Part shown: in pieces, positions 1 to 8,264 of the stretch
Layout: each line of letters begins with the position of its first letter
Position numbering within the stretch: the first letter of the stretch is position 1
Assembly (NCBI GenBank): GCA_002438065.1
Contig: DJSP01000060.1
Span: forward strand, 1 to 34,461
Length of the DNA: 34,461 nucleotides
Reading direction: 5' to 3'
Source: Caryophanales bacterium UBA6331
Lineage (GTDB): Bacteria > Bacillota_I > Bacilli_A > RF39 > UBA660
The notes under the pieces: generated by a model
The model's input: only the letters and a program-made list of their open reading frames with translations
Databases searched by the model: none
What the model was told of the DNA's origin: nothing
Made by a program: the position numbers and the translations under genes

Positions 1-73
1 TAAAACTTTTCACACTATCTATAGATTATAAATTATATATAATTATTTAGCAATAATAAAAATAATTTATTGT

Positions 74-122
74 AGTGAATTTTATTCACACAAATATGTG
101 AATAAAATTCACTTTTGTTTTT
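74..122 (+). terminator. Perfect 16-bp inverted repeat; terminator and/or double operator
   Basis: GTGAATTTTATTCACA (75-90) and its exact reverse complement (97-112) flank a 6-nt loop, and the outer A74/T113 pair extends the stem to 17 bp. A T-rich run follows (113-122), so it can end a plus-strand transcript entering from the left. Each arm is itself an interrupted palindrome (GTGAAT-3-ATTCAC), which could instead make two operator half-sites upstream of the gene at 199. The stem is unusually AT-rich for a terminator. Confidence 0.5.
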
Positions 123-198
123 GATAATAAAATGTTATTTTCTAATTGGAAGATATATAAATTATTTTCTAAAATTAAAATGATTGGAGGTGTACGTT

Positions 199-588
199 AT
201 GAAAAAAGTTATAATTAAAACAAGTATTATTTTAACTCTATTTAGTATATTTGGTTTAGTATTTGCAGATGCAAATAAATCATTTGGATTACAGCCGAAT
301 GAAATTTCTTCTAGCGGTTTCAACTACTTAGGACGACCTTATCCTCAAGCTTGGGTTAAATTTGTTGCAGGTAGTGGAAGTTCCTTATTCGTTTTGCATA
401 AGGATTATGGATTATATAAAAAAACAATGAGTGAACGAACAAGAAATGTATACGCGAATGTTGAATACAACGAACATTATGATAAACTTGGCAGTGGTGA
501 TTATAATTTTCTTGTATTAAATAAGGGTTCTGATAATATATATGGACAATTTGTTTTTTATTCTTCTGAAACATATGAAAATAATTAG
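199..588 (+). CDS. Small secreted protein of unknown function
   Basis: A 129-residue protein. The ATG at 199 lies 7 nt after a GGAGGT ribosome binding site, so the in-frame extension upstream is not used. The N-terminus has two lysines, then a hydrophobic stretch (about residues 6-25) ending in a VFA-DA type signal peptidase I site, so the product is probably exported. There is no lipobox cysteine, no membrane segment in the mature part and no cysteines. The mature part of about 105 residues is rich in Gly, Ser, Tyr and Asn and looks like a small beta-rich extracellular domain. I do not recognise the family. It stands alone, converging on the minus-strand gene at 743, with a terminator hairpin between them. 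Confidence 0.75.
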   Translation: MKKVIIKTSIILTLFSIFGLVFADANKSFGLQPNEISSSGFNYLGRPYPQAWVKFVAGSGSSLFVLHKDYGLYKKTMSERTRNVYANVEYNEHYDKLGSGDYNFLVLNKGSDNIYGQFVFYSSETYENN

Positions 589-678
589 TATTAAACTTAA
601 TCAATTATTATTATTAACAGCCTGATTATTTAATATCGTGAAAAAAAGATGAATTAAATAATTTTTGATTCTATAATA

Positions 679-717
679 AATAGTGTTGGTGATAAAATCA
701 CTGACACTATTTTATTT
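679..717. terminator. Bidirectional intrinsic terminator
   Basis: Arms 679-693 and 697-711 pair over 15 bp (two G-T wobbles) around an AAA loop. TTATTT follows on the plus strand, and the minus strand continues into an AT-rich run. It separates the convergent genes ending at 588 and 743. Confidence 0.7.
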
Positions 718-742
718 AAAAAAAGAGTCACATTCAGAAACT

Positions 743-2317
743 CTAATTTATTTTAGTAATATTTATAATATCTTCTTCTTGAAGATAAGATATTTTTAAT
801 TTATCGCCATTATTTTTAAATGGAAGGTTATCTGATAATTCGATAGATGCTTTATATTTTTGATTGTTTGAATCAATAATATAATAATATGTTGTTCCAT
901 TTATTACGCTTGATTTTATAGATTTAATTATTATTTCTTTTGATATTTCTTCGCCATTTTGGGTTAGTTTAACATTTTTTAAATAGTTATTAGCTGCTTC
1001 ATTTATGCCTTTTGATGAATCGGTAACAATTACTTTTTGGTAGTCTTTTACATCAATAAATCCATACATTTTAACTAATCCAGCATCATCTTTTAAACTT
1101 ACTAGATATGTTGGATTACCTTTAAGATTAATTAATAATGGGAATGTAGATGTATATTTCATTTGTTGAACTGCACCTTCTGCTGATGCCATAGCACTAT
1201 ATTCTTCGGCTCCTGGTACACTATAAAAGCTGGTTTCACCTGTTCTCATATTGGTTAGAATAAAGCCAAGATTTGATTCATCATTTACGATAGATGTTAA
1301 TCCAGTATAAAGATATATATCGTCGTTCATAGCTAAATAATTATATCCATCGGTTGTATTTACGACGTTCTTTTGAGAAAAGATACTATTTAAGAAACCG
1401 TTTTGATATGTTCCCCAGTCATCAACTTGTTCTATGATTAAATTAGCATTAAAGGCAATATCAATCCATGTTGGAATATTTCCAATAAGATATTCTTTAC
1501 TTTCACCTGTTATAGCATTTAAAATTATTACTCCTTCAACTTTAGCAAGCATATTTATAGCACTATACTTAAGAACAGGCATTACCCAATATGGGTTACC
1601 TTTATTATCAATTTCAAATGAGATGTTACCAAAATTCTTGGTTGGATAGGTAAATCTTAATTTGCGATAGACATTATCATTAAATAAGCCTGATTCAACA
1701 TATTTCATTCCTTTGTCTAATCTAATTAATTCGGCTTTTCCAGTTGTACTATCAACGGTTATGTAGCCTTTTACTCCGTTTTTACGATTTGTTAGCCATT
1801 TTATAGGAGATGCATATTCTAAAGGTGTTACTCTAATTATTTTTTCATTATAATTTATTTGAGTATAAATATTTGATACATCATATTGACTTACTAAATC
1901 ACTCATTTGACCCATAACACGATCTCCTAGTGCTTTACTACTAGTTTTATCTAATAGGGGTAATTTTGAAAAGTCTACTTCTTTAATGTCTGTGTTAAAT
2001 TCTTTAGTTGTATCTACTTCAATACGATTTGCATATTTTTTTGCCATGAATAAAGGACTTTCTATAAAGTTCCATAACATGATTAAAACTAATATAGATG
2101 GCACAGCAAGTTGTAAATAATTTAATTTGATGATTGTTCTATCATTTCTGATAAATCTTTTTAGGTTAAATATTAAACTTATTCCATAGTAAAATAGGAT
2201 TATAAATATGATAAATAAATATAAGCTAAAGTTATGAATATTTAAAGCTGGTAAGAATAAGTAGTAATAAATAAACGCAAAAAGAAGTGTTAAAATAATA
2301 CTTAATATTTTTTTCAT
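743..2317 (-). CDS. Membrane-anchored protein with large extracytoplasmic domain, unknown function
   Basis: A 524-residue protein. The start is the ATG at 2317, placed after GGAGGA; an upstream in-frame TTG overlaps that ribosome binding site and is rejected. Three hydrophobic segments lie in the first 100 or so residues (about 4-24, 32-54 and 72-92), followed by a soluble region of about 420 residues with repeating beta-type patterns such as GYITVDSTTGKAELIRL and GVIILNAITGESKEYLI. These resemble the PepSY-like repeats of uncharacterised Firmicutes membrane proteins. No catalytic motif is visible. It is transcribed alone, divergently from the radical SAM gene. The function is unknown; a role in envelope maintenance would be a guess. 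Confidence 0.8.
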   Translation of the reverse strand: MKKILSIILTLLFAFIYYYLFLPALNIHNFSLYLFIIFIILFYYGISLIFNLKRFIRNDRTIIKLNYLQLAVPSILVLIMLWNFIESPLFMAKKYANRIEVDTTKEFNTDIKEVDFSKLPLLDKTSSKALGDRVMGQMSDLVSQYDVSNIYTQINYNEKIIRVTPLEYASPIKWLTNRKNGVKGYITVDSTTGKAELIRLDKGMKYVESGLFNDNVYRKLRFTYPTKNFGNISFEIDNKGNPYWVMPVLKYSAINMLAKVEGVIILNAITGESKEYLIGNIPTWIDIAFNANLIIEQVDDWGTYQNGFLNSIFSQKNVVNTTDGYNYLAMNDDIYLYTGLTSIVNDESNLGFILTNMRTGETSFYSVPGAEEYSAMASAEGAVQQMKYTSTFPLLINLKGNPTYLVSLKDDAGLVKMYGFIDVKDYQKVIVTDSSKGINEAANNYLKNVKLTQNGEEISKEIIIKSIKSSVINGTTYYYIIDSNNQKYKASIELSDNLPFKNNGDKLKISYLQEEDIINITKIN

Positions 2318-2333
2318 ATGTTCCTCCAAATTT

Positions 2334-2366
2334 ATTATATCAAGAAAAATTAGAATGTGATAGAAT
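2334..2366. promoter_or_regulatory. Divergent extended -10 promoters
   Basis: The minus strand reads TTGATATAAT (TATAAT at 2334-2339 with an upstream TGA), serving the gene that starts at 2317. The plus strand reads TGATAGAAT (TAGAAT at 2361-2366), serving the radical SAM gene. Neither has a good -35, which fits extended -10 promoters. The start sites implied lie only tens of bases apart. Confidence 0.45.
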
Positions 2367-2382
2367 ATTGTTTGTGATTTGT

Positions 2383-3282
2383 ATGTACTATAATAATTTA
2401 AGTGATTTTTATAAAAATAAATTTGGATGTAAGGTTGTTAAACTTTCTTTTGATGGTGGATTTAGTTGTCCTAATAGGGTTAATGGCTCTGGCGGATGTA
2501 TTTTTTGTTCAGGATCTTATGAATTTGCAGGAGATAGAAAGAAGTCTTTAGAAGAACAATATCAAGAACAAAGAGATACGATGGATAAGAAATGGCCTAA
2601 TGCGAAGTATATTGCTTATTTTGGATCTTTTACAAACACTTTTGATACACTTGATAATTTAAAGAAAAGATTTGAAAAGGTATTATGTTTTGATAATGTG
2701 ATTGGTTTATCAATTGGAACAAGAAGTGATTCAATAAGTAGCGAATGTTTTGAATATTTAAGCGATCTTAATAAAAGAACTTTTTTAACTGTTGAACTAG
2801 GGTTACAATCTTCATTTAATAAAACTTTAAAGTATATTAATAGAGGTCATGATATAGATGATTTTGATGAATGTGTTAGAAAACTTAAGGAATTGAATAT
2901 CAATGTGGTTGTACATATTATTGATGGACTTCCTGGCGAAACAGAAGACATGATGCTAGATACAGTTAGACATTTAAATAAACTAGATATAAATGGGATT
3001 AAAATTCATAATTTATTTGTGGTAAAAAATACACTACTTGGTAAAATGTATGAGGATAAACCTTTTAAATTACTTGAAAAAGATGAATATATTGATTTGC
3101 TGGTAAAGCAAATAAGAATTTTAAAACCTAGTATTGTAGTTCATAGATTAACTGGAGATCCTAGAAAAGAAGACTTGATTGCTCCTTTATGGGCTGTTAA
3201 AAAAATTGATGTTTTAAATGGCGTTGTTAAAAAGCTTAAGAAAGATAAAGCCTATCAGGGTATTGATTATAAAGAAAATTAG
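2383..3282 (+). CDS. TIGR01212 / YtqA-type radical SAM protein
   Basis: A 299-residue protein from the ATG at 2383. The radical SAM iron-sulfur cysteines are Cys29, Cys39 and Cys42 (CPNR, then CIFC), the unusual C-x9-C-x2-C spacing of the TIGR01212 family (B. subtilis YtqA, E. coli YhcC) rather than CxxxCxxC. Family landmarks include LSFDGGFSCPNR, VELGLQSS, HIIDGLPGE and the C-terminal HRLTGDPR. Members bind a 4Fe-4S cluster and SAM; their substrate is not settled, and a tRNA modification role has been proposed for YtqA-like members. No clear ribosome binding site precedes the ATG and the candidate promoter is only 17 nt upstream, so a very short leader is likely. GTG at 2374 and TTG at 2368 are alternative starts. 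Confidence 0.9.
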   Translation: MYYNNLSDFYKNKFGCKVVKLSFDGGFSCPNRVNGSGGCIFCSGSYEFAGDRKKSLEEQYQEQRDTMDKKWPNAKYIAYFGSFTNTFDTLDNLKKRFEKVLCFDNVIGLSIGTRSDSISSECFEYLSDLNKRTFLTVELGLQSSFNKTLKYINRGHDIDDFDECVRKLKELNINVVVHIIDGLPGETEDMMLDTVRHLNKLDINGIKIHNLFVVKNTLLGKMYEDKPFKLLEKDEYIDLLVKQIRILKPSIVVHRLTGDPRKEDLIAPLWAVKKIDVLNGVVKKLKKDKAYQGIDYKEN

Positions 3283-3290
3283 ATAATATT

Positions 3291-3329
3291 AAAAGAGTTA
3301 ACTTAAGACCAAATGTTAACTCTTTTTTC
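3291..3329. terminator. Bidirectional terminator embedded in the end of the M13 gene
   Basis: AAAAGAGTTAAC (3291-3302) pairs exactly with GTTAACTCTTTT (3315-3326) across a 12-nt loop. T runs follow on both strands. The stop codon and last codons of the peptidase gene (TAA at 3303-3305) lie in the loop and the right arm, so coding DNA forms half of the terminator. Confidence 0.8.
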
Positions 3330-5237
3330 TGTTTCAATATACATTAAATCGTTTGAATTAATATTATATGTTTCGTAGAATTTTTCAGTTGATGATAATA
3401 CTCCGTTTACTCTTATTTCGTTAGGAGAATGAGTATCAATTAAGCTTTGTAATACTTTTGTGCTCTTACTATAATTATTAACCCAAACTTTAGCAAATGA
3501 TTCGTAAGCTGTTTGATAATCTTCTTTATTTGCATTATCTTTTATTAAGATGTTTGTAATACATTCCATAGCACCTAAATCGGCAATGTTTTCGCCAATT
3601 GTACGAGTTCCATTATTAGAAATATTATGAATAATTTCGTAGTTGTTGTAGTAATCTATAACTTTATTTTGAATTTCTTGATATTTTTCTTGGCTTGCTG
3701 GAGTGTACCAATTATTAAGTAAACCATTTTCATCAAATTTTGAACCATTATTATCAAACGCATGTGATATTTCATGAGCGATTATGAACCCAATACTTCC
3801 AAGATTCTCATATTTATTGTTAATATCTTTAATTACTTTAGTACTTCCGGTTAAAATATTAATTGAATTTGATGTAACATCATAATAGGCATTAAATGTA
3901 TAATCTGGTAGAGCATTAGTAGTATCATTTGTATTTAACATTTCATATGATTTTGATCTTACTACTTTGTTAAGGTTAATAATATTTTTTACTAATGAAA
4001 GCTTACTGTCAAAATCATAATATAAAGAAAAATCTTTAGTATAGGTTGTGCCAATATTTATTTTAATATTGTTTAGTTTAGTTACAGCCTTACTTTTAGT
4101 TTCATTATCCATCCAAGATGTATTTATCATATCTTCATATTCTTTAATTATTTCATTTGTAAGATTTGAAATATAATTTTTTATTTCTTCGCTTAAGTAT
4201 TTGTTATTGTAACTTTTAGAAATCTCATTAGGATATGCTTGTTTAATTAAATCATAAGCTGTTTCTTCTCTAGTATATTCTTTACCTAATAAATTTTTAT
4301 TTAGTTTAGTAAAGATTGTTTCGTAATTTTCAGTTGTATATCTAGCATATGTTTGAAGTATTTTAATTGTTGCAAGATTTTTCCATAATGAAAGGTTACT
4401 GTTTGTTAAATATTTATTTAATTCTTGATATGATTTTTCATCAACTAAACTTAATTTATCTATTTTAGATAGGCCTAATTCATTAAAATAATTGTTTATA
4501 TCTAAGTTAGTATATATTTTACTTAATGCTCCTTTATCAATAATATTATAATATTTTTCAGTATTTAATAAATCGTCTTGTTTTAATGAATTTTTGGCTA
4601 AATTTGTATAGAAATTATCGATTTGATTGGTAATATCTAAGGCCTCTCCAGCTGAATAACCATATTTTCTTAATAGTTTATTATTGTATAATTTAAAGTT
4701 ATTTTTTACACTTGTTAAAGTTTCGTTACTATAATAATCTGATGAATAGTCAAAATCCATTGGAATTGTTGTTATATATAAAATGTTCTTTCCTGTTTTA
4801 AAATCTTTCATAATTGATTTAGACATTAATAATTCAATACCTAGTTCTTTTTCTAATTTTATTGCTTCGTTTATAAATTCATTAATATTTGTTACTTTAT
4901 TTATTCTGTCTAGGTATGGCTCTAAATCTTTTAATCCATTCCTGTTACGAGCATCAATATTTAAATATTCATTATAGAATTCTTTAATATTTTTTTCTTC
5001 ACTTGTAGTTGGATTGTTTACAATTTCTTTTACGATATTGTTTGCATCATTTGATATTTCTTTGTTTAGATCGTCAATATATGACCAGTCATCGTCTTTA
5101 TCTTTAAGTGTTTCTTTGTTTATGTATTCATAATAGTTATCAATGTAATTTTTATTTAAGTAAATAAAGGCAGCTACTATAACTATAACAAATATTATTG
5201 CATATAGAATATAATTTTTTGTTTTATTTTTAGTCAC
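3303..5237 (-). CDS. M13 family (neprilysin/PepO-type) metallopeptidase
   Basis: A 644-residue zinc metallopeptidase. The N-terminus has a short basic segment and one membrane helix (about 8-27) with no cleavage site, so it is probably a type II protein with its catalytic domain outside. The zinc site HEISHAFD (about 487-494) gives HExxH, and ENIADLGAME (about 548) provides the third ligand Glu and the conserved ExxxD. NALPDYTFNAYYD and ANKEDYQTAYESFAKVW are typical M13 regions. The bacterial family degrades oligopeptides. The GTG start overlaps the last 8 nt of the ABC permease gene, with an AGAAGG site inside that gene, so the two are translationally linked. It could process what the exporter secretes; that is inference. 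Confidence 0.9.
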   Translation of the reverse strand: MTKNKTKNYILYAIIFVIVIVAAFIYLNKNYIDNYYEYINKETLKDKDDDWSYIDDLNKEISNDANNIVKEIVNNPTTSEEKNIKEFYNEYLNIDARNRNGLKDLEPYLDRINKVTNINEFINEAIKLEKELGIELLMSKSIMKDFKTGKNILYITTIPMDFDYSSDYYSNETLTSVKNNFKLYNNKLLRKYGYSAGEALDITNQIDNFYTNLAKNSLKQDDLLNTEKYYNIIDKGALSKIYTNLDINNYFNELGLSKIDKLSLVDEKSYQELNKYLTNSNLSLWKNLATIKILQTYARYTTENYETIFTKLNKNLLGKEYTREETAYDLIKQAYPNEISKSYNNKYLSEEIKNYISNLTNEIIKEYEDMINTSWMDNETKSKAVTKLNNIKINIGTTYTKDFSLYYDFDSKLSLVKNIINLNKVVRSKSYEMLNTNDTTNALPDYTFNAYYDVTSNSINILTGSTKVIKDINNKYENLGSIGFIIAHEISHAFDNNGSKFDENGLLNNWYTPASQEKYQEIQNKVIDYYNNYEIIHNISNNGTRTIGENIADLGAMECITNILIKDNANKEDYQTAYESFAKVWVNNYSKSTKVLQSLIDTHSPNEIRVNGVLSSTEKFYETYNINSNDLMYIETEKRVNIWS

Positions 5238-6375
5238 CGAACAACACCTTCTCTTGATTATATTTTTTTATTATTAGGAATACAGTTATAATAGATAATA
5301 TGAGTGTACTTATTATGGTCATTAAAATATTTAAAGTATTAAAGTTATTTGAGAATATATCCATAAGAATTTGAACACAGTTGACGATTGGAATTGCATA
5401 GTAAATCAAGCTATCGGTTGAAATACTTAGGATATTTGTAAATAAAGGAATCATTGATAAGTATTGTAATACGGCAAGTTTGATTCCGGCTTCTTTAGCT
5501 GTTTTAGTGTTAGCAACTAGGATTGTCGCTAGAGCAGAAATTACAAGTGATGATGCTAAACTTACGCATAATCCGATTAAAATACTTTTAGTTGATATAG
5601 ATATATTTAAATTGCTAAATGATACAAAATAATGGCTTGAAATAACTAAGGTTAGTAATACGGATAGAAATTCGATTATTGATGCGGCAGCACTAGCAAT
5701 AAAGTTGGCTAGATATTTTCCTAGTATTAATTCTTTTTGAGATATTGGAAAACTTAGGATAGTTTCTAGGGTTCCACTTTCTTTTTCGGTAACGGTTGTT
5801 GAAATTGCCATTGACTGAGAAGTTGATATTATTCCAGCAAAAATAAGCATAAATAGGGTTGAATAAATTGTTACTAGAATAAAGTCACTACCTTCTAGTT
5901 CTTTAAATTCATAATTGTATTTGGCGGTTATTTCTTCATAATCAATACCTTCTCCAGTAACATATGTTATTAGTTCATTGTTTTTTAATGATTCAAAGTA
6001 ACCTCTAATTAAACTTTGAAGTTGATAACCATCTTGACTGTTATCGGTATAAAAGTAATACTTTTTTTCTTCTTCGTTATAATCTATGTAGGCACTGATA
6101 TCTTTTTCTTTGTAGGATTTTTCCATTTCACTCAAATTATCATATTTAACTGTTTCTAATTGATATTCGCTACTTACGATGTTTTCGATAATATTTGGTT
6201 CAAAGTCAATTCCTACTTTGTATGGTTCTAAAACTTGGTTTTGATCAAACATGACTCCATAAACGATGACAAAGAACATTCCTATTAAAGGCATAGCAAG
6301 TAAAGTTATAAAAGTTTTTTTATCTCTAACGATAGAGCGAAGTTCTTTTTTAATTGTTATTTTAATATTATTCAT
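5230..6375 (-). CDS. ABC-2 type transporter permease (NatB-like)
   Basis: A 381-residue membrane subunit. One N-terminal helix (about 22-43) is followed by an extracytoplasmic domain of about 130 residues. Five more helices run from about residue 165 to the end, around the ABC-2 landmarks TTVTEKESGTLETILSFPIS and LILGKYLANF. This is the NatB/YhaP topology of exporters that move sodium, peptides or lantibiotics; the substrate cannot be read from sequence. Its ATG overlaps the stop of the ATPase gene (ATGAATAA), and its own stop overlaps the GTG of the M13 gene, making a tightly coupled three-gene operon. Confidence 0.9.
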   Translation of the reverse strand: MNNIKITIKKELRSIVRDKKTFITLLAMPLIGMFFVIVYGVMFDQNQVLEPYKVGIDFEPNIIENIVSSEYQLETVKYDNLSEMEKSYKEKDISAYIDYNEEEKKYYFYTDNSQDGYQLQSLIRGYFESLKNNELITYVTGEGIDYEEITAKYNYEFKELEGSDFILVTIYSTLFMLIFAGIISTSQSMAISTTVTEKESGTLETILSFPISQKELILGKYLANFIASAAASIIEFLSVLLTLVISSHYFVSFSNLNISISTKSILIGLCVSLASSLVISALATILVANTKTAKEAGIKLAVLQYLSMIPLFTNILSISTDSLIYYAIPIVNCVQILMDIFSNNFNTLNILMTIISTLILSIITVFLIIKKYNQEKVLFGD

Positions 6376-7120
6376 TGGCTTCTCCTATTAATTTTAAAAA
6401 GGCATCTCTAATGTTGGTGGTATTAGTATTTTTTAAAATTTCTTCACTTTTTCCATAGGCGATAACTTTACCTTTATTAATAAGTAATAGCTTATCACAG
6501 ATATTTTCTGCTTCTTCCATGTAATGGGTTGAATATAATATGCATTTGCCTTTAGTTTTTTCTTCGTTAATAAAATCTAAAATTGTTTTACTAGAAATAA
6601 CATCTAACCCACTTGTTGCTTCATCTAATATATAATATTTAGGGTTATGAACTAAGCAACGAGCAATACATGTTCTTTGGTATTGACCGGTAGATAAATT
6701 TTCAATTCTTTGATAAGCAAATGATTCCATATTAAATCTTTTAATAATATCATTTATTATTTTCTCTAACTTTTCTTTAGGAACTTCATAATATTCACCA
6801 CACATTTTTAATAATTCGTATGGAGATATATCTTTATATAATTTAGTATTTCCTGACATGAATGCGATATTTTTCTTAATTGTTTCATTATTTTTTTGAT
6901 AGTTCATATTATCAACTAGAATCTCTCCACTATCTGGTTTCATAATGCCTGATATCATTCTAAGCAAAGTTGTTTTTCCAGCTCCATTAGGTCCTAGAAT
7001 ACCTAAAACTTCTCCTTCCATAGCAGTAAATGAGATATTATCATCAGCAAGAAATGTTTCTATTTTATTTTGATTATTTTTCTTTCGAAAACTTTTAGTT
7101 ACGTTTTTTATTTCAATCAT
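6368..7120 (-). CDS. ABC transporter ATP-binding protein (NatA-like)
   Basis: A 250-residue nucleotide-binding subunit and partner of the downstream permease. Walker A GPNGAGKT (about 43-50), signature LSTGQYQRT (about 142), Walker B YYILDEATSG (about 163-172) and the switch His in STHYMEE (about 195) are all intact, so ATP hydrolysis should be competent. The ATG follows GGAGTTAAC. The DVISSKTILDFI region after Walker B is typical of the NatA/CcmA class. It is the first gene of the exporter and M13 peptidase operon. Confidence 0.93.
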   Translation of the reverse strand: MIEIKNVTKSFRKKNNQNKIETFLADDNISFTAMEGEVLGILGPNGAGKTTLLRMISGIMKPDSGEILVDNMNYQKNNETIKKNIAFMSGNTKLYKDISPYELLKMCGEYYEVPKEKLEKIINDIIKRFNMESFAYQRIENLSTGQYQRTCIARCLVHNPKYYILDEATSGLDVISSKTILDFINEEKTKGKCILYSTHYMEEAENICDKLLLINKGKVIAYGKSEEILKNTNTTNIRDAFLKLIGEANE

Positions 7121-7144
7121 GTTAACTCCTTTTTACTATACACA

Positions 7145-7153
7145 AGTATATCA
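7145..7153 (-). promoter_or_regulatory. Extended -10 promoter for the exporter operon
   Basis: The minus strand reads TGATATACT: TATACT at 7145-7150 with TG one base upstream, about 25 nt before the ATPase ATG. The -35 region is weak (TTTTTA). Confidence 0.5.
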
Positions 7154-7160
7154 TTTTATA

Positions 7161-7196
7161 GGGAAAATAAAAAGAATTATTGTGAGATAATTCTTT
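7161..7196 (-). terminator. Intrinsic terminator after the AAA+ gene
   Basis: A 10-bp stem (7171-7180 with 7187-7196) has a 6-nt loop. On the minus strand it is followed by TTTTTATTTT. It closes the AAA+ gene just upstream of the exporter promoter. Confidence 0.75.
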
Positions 7197-7208
7197 GTTA
7201 ATAACTTG

Positions 7209-8213
7209 TTAGATTTCAACATTTTCTTGTTCTAACATATCTTTAAATTGAACTTTAAATTTTTCAATTTCTTTCTTTAAACTATCAGGATAAATATTTT
7301 TAGCATTTTTAACTGCTTCATAAATATGTTTAATTCTTACCTCAGGGGAGTTTTCGAATACAGCATAACTGAATGCATTAGCTAGTAAGGTTAAAGTTAT
7401 ATCTGGGTATCTACTAGAAATTTCATATACTCTTTTATATTCACTTGTCATATCAACTAAAAATGTGAATATTTTTTCTTTTTGGAAATCTGTATAAGCA
7501 AGTTTTACACCCATTTTCTTTTCGAATTTAGGATATGTTCCCATAAGAATTTTTACAACTGTTTCAGGATCGCTTTCGGCAACATCTATTTTAATAAATC
7601 TACGAAGGAACGCTCTATCTCTTAGGATGTATGCTTCATATTCTTCGGTTGTTGTTGCGCCTATCATTTTAATAGTTCCACGATCTAAGAATGGTTTTAA
7701 CATATTAGCAAAATCGATGTTGTTATTTGGATTTTTATTAACTAATAAGTGTACTTCATCAATAAATAGAATTGTATTGCTTTTAGTTTTTAATTCATTA
7801 AGTAATATTTCTAATCTAGCATCGGTGTTACCATTTTCGGTTGTACTACCTAAAAGTGATGTAATGTTGATTTTAATAATGCTCCATCCTTTCAAGGCGT
7901 TTGGAACGTCTCCTTTTTGGATACGATAGGCAAGTCCTTCTACTAAAGCAGTTTTACCTATACCTGGCTTACCTGTTAACAATGCAGCTTTATCAGGGGT
8001 AATTAGGGCTAAAATCATTTCATTAATTTCTTTATCTCTTCCGATTGACGGGTTTGTAATATATTCTTTTTTAGTTAAATCTTCACCATATCTTTCAAGA
8101 ATACTTATTTTAGTTTCTTTATTTGTTTCATTATTTTTTTGTTCATTATTATTTGTTTCAGTTGTTAATGTTTCGATATTATCATCTAAAGTTTCTAATG
8201 TTTCCACTTTCAT
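7209..8213 (-). CDS. Stand-alone ClpA/ClpB NBD1-like AAA+ ATPase
   Basis: A 334-residue single-module AAA+ protein. The Walker A is GKPGIGKT (81-88), Walker B ILFIDE (148-153), sensor 1 region IGATTTEEY (184-192) and arginine-finger region RDRAFLRRF (198-206). These match the first nucleotide-binding domain of ClpA/ClpB/ClpC. The protein lacks the Clp N-domain repeats, the ClpB middle coiled coil and the second ATPase domain. The first 45 residues are a low-complexity Asn/Glu/Thr tail. The ATG at 8213 sits only 2 nt from the GGAG site, so the GTG two codons later (8207) may be the true start. The partner or substrate is unknown. It has its own promoter and terminator. Confidence 0.8.
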   Translation of the reverse strand: MKVETLETLDDNIETLTTETNNNEQKNNETNKETKISILERYGEDLTKKEYITNPSIGRDKEINEMILALITPDKAALLTGKPGIGKTALVEGLAYRIQKGDVPNALKGWSIIKINITSLLGSTTENGNTDARLEILLNELKTKSNTILFIDEVHLLVNKNPNNNIDFANMLKPFLDRGTIKMIGATTTEEYEAYILRDRAFLRRFIKIDVAESDPETVVKILMGTYPKFEKKMGVKLAYTDFQKEKIFTFLVDMTSEYKRVYEISSRYPDITLTLLANAFSYAVFENSPEVRIKHIYEAVKNAKNIYPDSLKKEIEKFKVQFKDMLEQENVEI

Positions 8214-8235
8214 TACTCCTTTTTTAACGTAGTTT

Positions 8236-8264
8236 ATTATATCTTATCGTGATTAAAATGGCAA
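8236..8264 (-). promoter_or_regulatory. Sigma-A promoter for the AAA+ gene
   Basis: TTGCCA (8259-8264), a 17-nt spacer and TATAAT (8236-8241) on the minus strand. The -35 box lies inside the last codons of the YitT gene. Confidence 0.7.
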
